From Combretum micranthum (Eukaryota; Streptophyta; Magnoliopsida; Myrtales; Combretaceae): a stretch of DNA of 64,000 bases. The notes under the pieces are model-generated. The model was not told the DNA's origin. It saw only the letters and a list, made by a program, of their open reading frames with translations, and ran no database searches. The stretch is taken from positions 1 to 64,000 of the forward strand of contig JAMXBD010002499.1 in NCBI GenBank assembly GCA_024138025.1, given 5' to 3'. The first letter of the stretch is position 1; the number at the start of each line of letters is the position of its first letter. Shown piece after piece: positions 57,279-64,000 of this stretch. A program made the translations under genes and the position numbers.

Positions 57279-60200
57279 TGTAAACCCCCGAAGTTTTGCA
57301 ATCGAATTAAAGACCTAAACCCTAATAGAAGTCACTGGATTCTTAAGTCAACCAAAACCCTAGTTTACCGTAACCGCTTAAGTTCGGCATTGCCGTTTTC
57401 TCAAGCCCTATAAAACAAGTTGGAAAAGTTAGCTATAATAGTTCGTAATAGCTATAGGTTATATAAAAATATCAGATTGAAGGAATTCGAGTGTCCTTTG
57501 AACCCAATCGGACATAGTTCTTGAAAAACTTGTTGGAAGCTCGGAATAGGAAAAATATTCCGAATATACCGTTAGACTCGTAAAAATATGAGAATTCCAA
57601 AAATATCAATTTCGTAATTTTTGGTAGCTAAAAATATCAGATATCGCTTTTATACGCGTATTTTTCTACTACCGGCATTAAATTGTCATGTTACTTTTAT
57701 TACACTATTTTCTACTATTCTACACTATTCACCTATCTCTACTTTTTCTTACAACCTACTCTTACAACCATACACCTATTTCTTACACATTTTCATTTCC
57801 AATACAATTTCACATATTTCATTTCTTACTTTTAATTAACAAAATAACAAAAAAATAAATTTCTCCCCATTTCCCCATGTATGCACCGGCACACCCCTCC
57901 CTCTCATCCAATTTGTTTTATTTTTTTATTTAATTAACACAAATTATCTCCCACATTTTCCTATAAATACCCCCTCATACCTTCACTTCTTTCACACCAC
58001 TTCTTCTCTAAAGTTATATACCAAAATCTCTCTCAAAATCTCTCAAGAATTCTCTCCAAGAATCTTACAAGAAAGCCCTCTTTAGTTTCTTCTTTTAGGT
58101 AAACTTTCTTCAAAAAAATCCTATGTTCATCTACTTAGTATGAGCTTAGTGTGTGTTTTCTAAAACCATGAAGGTTCAAAAAGCAACAATAGGTTCATAC
58201 TTTGTTTTTGTTCATAATCACAAATTCTTTTATGTTTCCTTTATGTTTATAACTATCTAATATATCTATATACTATATATTATTTAGAGTATATAAGCTC
58301 ATTGTCTTGCAATTTATTTACCTTTCATGCAATTTATTTACTTAATTGCAAATGATTTATTTCAAAGTTGTTTTTAAGACTAGTCATTCTAGTCTTATAC
58401 TTGTCCTCATCAAGTCAAAACAATTCTTTTTCTTTTTCTTTTTGGAACTAGTCTTTTCTTAGTCCCGAGGTACCTTGATGAAGCTAAGGTCCTAATACTT
58501 GATTTACTTTCTTATTTACTTAATCTTTCAAGTTAGTATGTTTCTATAATTTATAATTCATATTTATGCATGAACATAATGTTTTTGTCTCAATAAAAAT
58601 AAATGGGAAGTGTTATCATAAACTAAAGGTTCTTATTAAATAAAAATAGGAAACAGATTTCCTAAACCCTCATGAACATGCTTGGAAATGATTTTTCTTA
58701 CATAGACAAAAGGTTTTATGAAAACTTATCTTCCATCAAGAAATAGAAATTCTTTTAGAATCATTACAGCAAACGAAAATATCATTTTATTACTCTTGAA
58801 TCCAAGTTTAGAAAATAAAACTATACTTTAAGAAATTAAAGTAATTACAAAAGATTAAATTTAGAAAAAGAATATTATCTCCAATAACTCAAGATCTTTC
58901 AAAATAAATAATTCAATAGAATCTCAAGTTCAAAGTCTTTTAAAACCTTACTTTTTATAAGTTGAGACAACTTCATTTACTTCATCTTTATGAGAGTCAT
59001 TACATATATGTATATACCTTTCAAAAAGTTTACAAAATACTTGAAATGTTTATCTTTTCAATTGAGCTTTGCTTATAAGAAGGAAAACAAGTTTTTGCAA
59101 ATTCGTGGCAAATCTGGTCGTGCTTTTTCGGAACCCAAACGACCTAATTTCATGAAAATAAGCTTAGAAATGCGTAGATCTTTTCGAGTAGGTAGAAAAG
59201 TATATTATACGCGAAATTCCGAGTTAAAATGAGCAAGTTATGGCCATTTAAGTTGGAATTTCCCCATATGATTTTACCGATTTTAAGAAAGATTAGAATT
59301 CAAGAATAGAAGTTTTATGAAAGACTCATTTTGGTATTCATTTTGTTTAGGTGACGAGGGACCCGAGATCGTCTATCCAAGGATTATTTCGATTAGACCT
59401 ACCGATTATGGAGTGAGTTAATTCTTTTCCTATTACATTTCCTTATTTGTGCTTGTAATTAGTGGCACTACAAATTTTAGGAAAAGATAATGAACAAATG
59501 TTATGAAATAATTGTTGAATAAAATTAAGTATATCGAAAGACGATATGTTAAATAAAAGTGTGACATTTGTATTGATATGATGAAATTATGATTGATCAC
59601 CTTTAACATGAATTCAACTTATATGGTTAAATATTTAATTGAAATTTATGCATGCATATCATACTTGTGAGTCACATTTATTTCACTACTATTCTTCGTG
59701 TGGGGAAACGAGGAAGTGGTAGTGGTGGCTAGTAGGAGCCCGTAAGTCTACATGGGCTAGTAGGAGTCAAGAAGTTTACAGGGCAAGTAGGAGCCGGTAA
59801 ATCTGCAAATATTAATGGTCGTATGGGCCTGTAACCACCCAACCCTTGTCATAGAGGGCGTTAAATCCATGCTACACTTGATTTCCTAATAATCATGTGT
59901 ATTTGGTTGATGCATTACATATGTTTGAATTAAATAACTTGGTTGTCATATGGAAATGTTATATAGTTAGGAATTATCTCACTAATCTAGATTTGCTTAT
60001 ATCCTTATAGTTTTCTATTACAGTATGATTATCTATGGTTGGCCCCGAGGAGCCCAATGTGCCAGGTATGAGCTTACGCTACTAGGAGTTTTTGGAGGAA
60101 GTTTATGTATTTTTAGTTTTGAACATAGACTTCTATGAAAAATCTCTATAGTAGACTCATGTAGTAGTTATGCTTATTTTGTTATTAGTATAGTTGAACA

Positions 60201-60458
60201 AAGACTTTAAGGCGGGGGAATGCCCCTAAGATGATGTACGAACTTGTTATTAAAGGAAGATACCATGTTTATCTATTTAAGTTTATGCTTGCTTTTGCTA
60301 TCTATTTAAACGTAATACCCCTGTGAGTCTCTTACTATCTTGGAAGTATGCCTTGCATATGATATCGAAGCTCCTGCGTGACAACGGATTGTCATTCTTT
60401 AGCTTTAATATTATATGCGGCGGACTGCCATGTTTAGGATATCCTCTGGGGCGTGACA
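57279..60458 (+). repeat. 3' LTR of C
   Basis: 3180 bp, TGTAAACCCCCG..GGGGCGTGACA. TATA box TATAAATA at 57962-57969, so U3 is about 0.7 kb. The remaining R/U5 of about 2.4 kb is unusually long and non-coding; it contains the conserved CTCCTACT-type tandem (here GGCTAGTAGGAGCC, 59726-59800) on the opposite strand to that of B. Confidence 0.95.
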
Positions 60459-60463
60459 CTAAT
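60459..60463. repeat. Target site duplication CTAAT, right of C
   Basis: Matches 34800-34804. Confidence 0.88.
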
Positions 60464-61279
60464 AATTGGATCACGCATATCATGAAGTGAATCATGTTGC
60501 ATTCGCTGCTATATCCTCGGTGGGACGAGAGAATAGTAGTGGTGGCCAATAGTAGCTGGGAAGTTTATATAGGCACGTAGGAGCCGGAAAGTCTACATGG
60601 GTACGCAAGAGCCAGATAGTCTACATAATTATGATGGACGTATAGGCCGATAACCACCTAACCCCGAATGGAGGGCTTAAATCCATTCAAACATATGATT
60701 TCTGATAGATCATATGTATTGTTTGCTCTTATGGATGTTGCATCTCATATGTTTGTTAACAAACTCATTTGTTTTAGTTTTTTACAAGTACATTATTGCA
60801 TAAGGAACCATCTCACTAAGCTGGATATAGCTTACACCCCCAATAGTTCGTTTTTGTAGGAAAAATCATAAAGCCTGGATTGAGATAGGAACTGAGTGCA
60901 GAGCGTATAAAAAATCAAGTCAAGATAATTAGAGGATTATAATGTTGGTAGATTAAACTTCTTTGAGAGAAAAGTCTTAAAACTTAATTTATTTCTTTTG
61001 TAATTTCCATTGCTTGTAGATGATAGGTAACCTAAGTTGCTTTACCTTGTTTCATCTTCGGTAGGGTATCTGATTCTCTGCGATCCTTGTAATTTGTGGA
61101 AATATCGGTATCTTAAATTGTTATTTTAAATATATATATAATATGTATAACATACTGAGAGAATAGGTAATTAGAGTCTTGTAATATCTGTCTTGCAAGA
61201 CGGTCTTCATTTTATAGGTGCACACATGATATGATGACTTTAGAATAAACCCATTAGGCTTGTATTTAGGGTCATGACA
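60459..61279 (+). repeat. LTR remnant D, right part
   Basis: Continues the LTR interrupted by C, with ATAGTAGTGGTGGCC..GTAGGAGCC and CTCACTAAGCTGG landmarks shared with the B/C LTR but diverged. It ends ..GGGTCATGACA at 61279. No primer site follows, so D is a solo or truncated LTR, inserted in element E. Confidence 0.65.
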
Positions 61280-61649
61280 CCTAACATTTTAAGCCTTTTT
61301 ACAAAATTTCTATTGGACTATGTGGATATGCTCGGGTCTAACTCTTGACTTTCTTCCTCCCTTCCTCTTTCCTTCTTCATCATTCTTTCCTTCTTTGCTA
61401 ATTTTCACGGGGATGGTGCATCACCTGTATTTCTACTTGATAAGCCCCTTTGCCTCTTGCTCAAAAATTTGCACAAGTCTTGGTTCACCGTCATCCTTCT
61501 CTTCCTCACTACTTCCTTTGCTATTTCGGGTAAGTTGGCAATTGCATACTCTCCATAAACTGCATCGTTGTTAGGAATCAATAGTTGGTTGAGTAGGGAC
61601 TCATCTTTAGCGGTAAGCTGTGGGGTTGGTTCCTGAGATACACTTTGGC
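61280..61649 (-). pseudogene. Fragment of upstream ORF (ORF0) of element E
   Basis: Minus-strand frame from 61649 to a stop near 61405, corresponding to the C-terminal end of ORF0 in B and C: KRRMTVNQDLCKFLSKRQRG (about 61455-61514) aligns with KRMTVSQYLRQFVKRHKG, and the CCATCCCCGTGAAAA end aligns with CACCATCCCCGTAAAAA in B. 61280-61404 resembles the spacer after ORF0. The rest of E to the right would lie beyond LTR F. The match in a clearly diverged copy supports this ORF being real. Confidence 0.55.
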
Positions 61650-64000
61650 TGTAAACCCCCGAATTTTTCGAGAATGGTTTTGGAATACCGAAACGAAACC
61701 CTAAAGTCTGACTCAAGTTGAAACCGAACATTAAACAAATTTGATCACAGGATTTCATAAGAGAATCTTCAAAAACAAAAATTGAAAATTCAATAATCGT
61801 TCGATTAAAAAATCCGAACATGAGAAGGTCCATCTATCTGATCCTTAAAGTAAACTTCTTAATTTCTAGGGTAAAGTTGGATTAAACCCTAACCATGGTC
61901 AAACAGGAGTTTCAAAAGTCAATGAAGATCAAGACAATCAAACAATTTCAACTCCGGCAATCTCGCGCTCTCAAACCCTAGAAAACGAAATGGAGTTAAT
62001 GGCTCATAATAGTTCGTAATGATATAAGGAGGTATAAAAATACTAGATTCGCAATTTTCTAGTGTCTTTCGGATCCGAACGGGATCAGTTTTCAAAAACT
62101 GTGCCCTGGTACTCTAGATAATGAAAATATTCCGTTAATACCAATGGACTCGTAAAAATACAAGGATTTTAAAAATATCAGTTTCATAATTTTTCGACAA
62201 CTAAAAATATCAGATATAGCTCGTTTGCGCGTATTTTTATTATTATCGGTATTTTATTTGTCTAGTTTACTATTCATAGTACTATTTCTACTATTCATTA
62301 CTATTTCACTATTTCTACTTTTTTTTACACCTATTTTTTTACTACCTATACACCTATTTTTTACACTTTTATATTTTCAATATAACTTTATTTACTTCAA
62401 ACCTTACACATTATTTATTTTTCTTTACAAAAATTACAAAACGAACAAAAATCCTCCTTCTCTCTCCTCTAGTACTATCAACCCTCTCTCTCTTCTCTAT
62501 ATTATTTATTTTTCAATTTATTTTATTACATAAAAAATTCACTCCAAAATTTTATAAATACCCCCTTCCTTCTTCATTATTTCACACATCCATTTTACAT
62601 AACAAAACTCTACCAAAATTCTCTTAAAACCTCTCTCCAACAATTCCCTCTCAAAACACTCTCTAACATTTACTACTCTTCAAGAAAAATAACAAACACA
62701 CTACCTATTCATCTCCTTTCAAATCTTCCATTAAATCTTAGATAAAATCCTATTTATATTTTTTATCATATTCATACAACTTAGCATGAGCTTGGTGTAT
62801 CTTTCTTAGACTCATATGAGTTAAAGAAGCAACAATATGTTCATGTTTTGTTTTTGTTCATGTTCATGTTCATATTTTATATTATGTTATTATTGTTATT
62901 ATAATTTTTGCTCTAATATAATCTAATCTCTATATAGTATTATGTATATATATTTCTTTACAATATATAAGCTCACTTGTTATTTATTTATTTTCATGCT
63001 TTACAATTTATTTATTTTATGCAATTTATTAATACTAGTCTTTCTAGTCTTAGACTTGTCCATATTAAGTCAAAACGATTTTCTTTCTTTTCTTTTTGGG
63101 ACTAGTCTATTAGTCCAGGTTGCCTTGATGAAGTTAAGGCTCCCAATATATGATCGAGATACCTTGATGAAACTAAGGTTCCAATGCTTGACCAATTTAT
63201 TACGTTTATTTGCTTATGAGTATTTCCTTCTATCTTATTATGCATTATTCTTACTTTTACATTTCTACATAATCATATTCATGCATGGTTAGAATATTGT
63301 TGTCTTAAATAAAAATAAAAATAAAATGGGTTATTTCTTAATAAAAAAAGTAAACTAGATTTCTTAACAAAAGAAATTTTCAACAAAAAATCTAAGTTTT
63401 GTTTTTTTAAAAACTCTTTTCAAAAGATAAGCTAATCATAAATTCTAGAAGAAGTGAAGATTTCTTCAAAATAATAAAAGGAACTTATTTCTTTTATAAA
63501 TCAAACTAAATACTCCATATAGATAGGATTTTTAGCATTGAACTTAAGATTTAACTCAACCATATCTTTTATAAAACTTAAATAGTTTCACTATAAACTT
63601 AAAAAATCACATACTAAAAAAGTTTCTTCAAAACTTAATTTTTATATTATTATTCTCTTTTCAAAATTAAAATGAAATTTGCTAAGTTTAATATTAACAA
63701 TTCTTTATTAAGAAAACTTTTCTTATGAACTTATCTAAAAATAATTATTCCACCACTTGACAAAAATTAAGAATTAAACAAGTTTTTCAACCAAGGTAGA
63801 ATCAACTCACTATTTTAGAAACCAACTTAGAAAAATAAAATTTATCAAAAAAGTAAATTTTAAAAGTATACTTATTTTCTAAAAGAAGAAAAAGAATAAG
63901 AAAATGAGAAGAAAACATACATTCAACATAACTCTAAATATTTAACTACACAAAAAACTTAAGGAATATTTGAAAAGCTCATTTTTTTTAATCACTAAAA
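61650..64000 (+). repeat. LTR F, inserted in E and cut by window end
   Basis: Starts TGTAAACCCCCGAATTTTTCG at 61650. TATA box TATAAATA at 62553-62560, about 900 bases in. The downstream part keeps family landmarks, for example GACTAGTC..TTGATGAA (63100-63170, where a short segment is duplicated). More than 2350 bp long; whether it is solo or belongs to a full element cannot be seen. No coding content. Confidence 0.8.

Larger units (their letters stand above)
34805..60458 (+). mobile_element. Chromovirus C (Tekay/Del-like), full span, interrupted by element B
   Basis: Plus-strand element flanked by CTAAT at 34800-34804 and 60459-60463. Own parts: 5' LTR piece 34805-36742, 5' LTR piece 49474-50905, internal region 50906-57278, 3' LTR 57279-60458. 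Element B sits in the 5' LTR. The protein order is upstream ORF, gag, protease, reverse transcriptase, RNase H, integrase, chromodomain. The Met-type primer site and chromodomain place it with chromoviruses; long LTRs and integrase features suit Tekay/Del. Many stops and frameshifts. Confidence 0.9.

Overview
This window is plant nuclear DNA made almost entirely of LTR retrotransposons inserted into one another. I see no host gene, rRNA, tRNA gene, CRISPR array or bacterial feature. Long LTRs, Ty3/gypsy pol proteins, a chromodomain, methionine- and arginine-tRNA-type primer sites and AT-rich intergenic DNA point to a repeat-rich flowering plant, more likely a eudicot because the large central element looks Ogre/Tat-like. 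The species cannot be told from the sequence.

Layout. (1) 1-10971: element A, a decayed minus-strand Tekay/Del-like chromovirus. It has a 3' LTR running off the window start, pol, and a gag split by a solo LTR (5929-9427). (2) 11156-14803: a minus-strand solo LTR (G) with a perfect 5-bp target duplication. (3) 16136-31789: element H, a complete 15.65-kb plus-strand Ogre/Tat-type element with TGAAT duplications, 2.7-kb LTRs, a tRNA-Arg-type primer site, an extra ORF1 before gag, a GT-AG intron candidate between protease and reverse transcriptase, two RNase H domains, integrase, and a 3' region of tandem repeats and hairpins. It sits in an old minus-strand element that leaves a Met-type primer site at 31890. 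(4) 31908-34339: AT-rich DNA with nothing recognised. (5) 34340-61649: a four-level nest. Remnant E (minus) holds a partial LTR D (plus); D holds chromovirus C (plus, 34805-60458, CTAAT duplications); C's 5' LTR holds chromovirus B (minus, 36743-49476). B and C belong to one family, so together they form an inverted repeat with arms of about 11 kb. (6) 61650-64000: a plus-strand LTR (F) that entered E and runs off the window end.

How the parts work. In each element the LTR drives transcription from a TATAAATA box, a tRNA primes cDNA at the primer site, and gag, protease, reverse transcriptase/RNase H and integrase would make and insert the copy. Every element here is broken by stops, frameshifts or catalytic changes and could move only if supplied in trans. 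All divergence comments are by eye.

Best candidates for new biology: a set of six short hairpins in H's 3' region whose stems change in a compensatory way around a conserved CGACAGAT loop; an extra, capsid-like ORF before gag in the B/C chromovirus family, also traceable in E; tRNA-like A and B boxes inside both H LTRs; and the 11-kb inverted repeat made by B and C.
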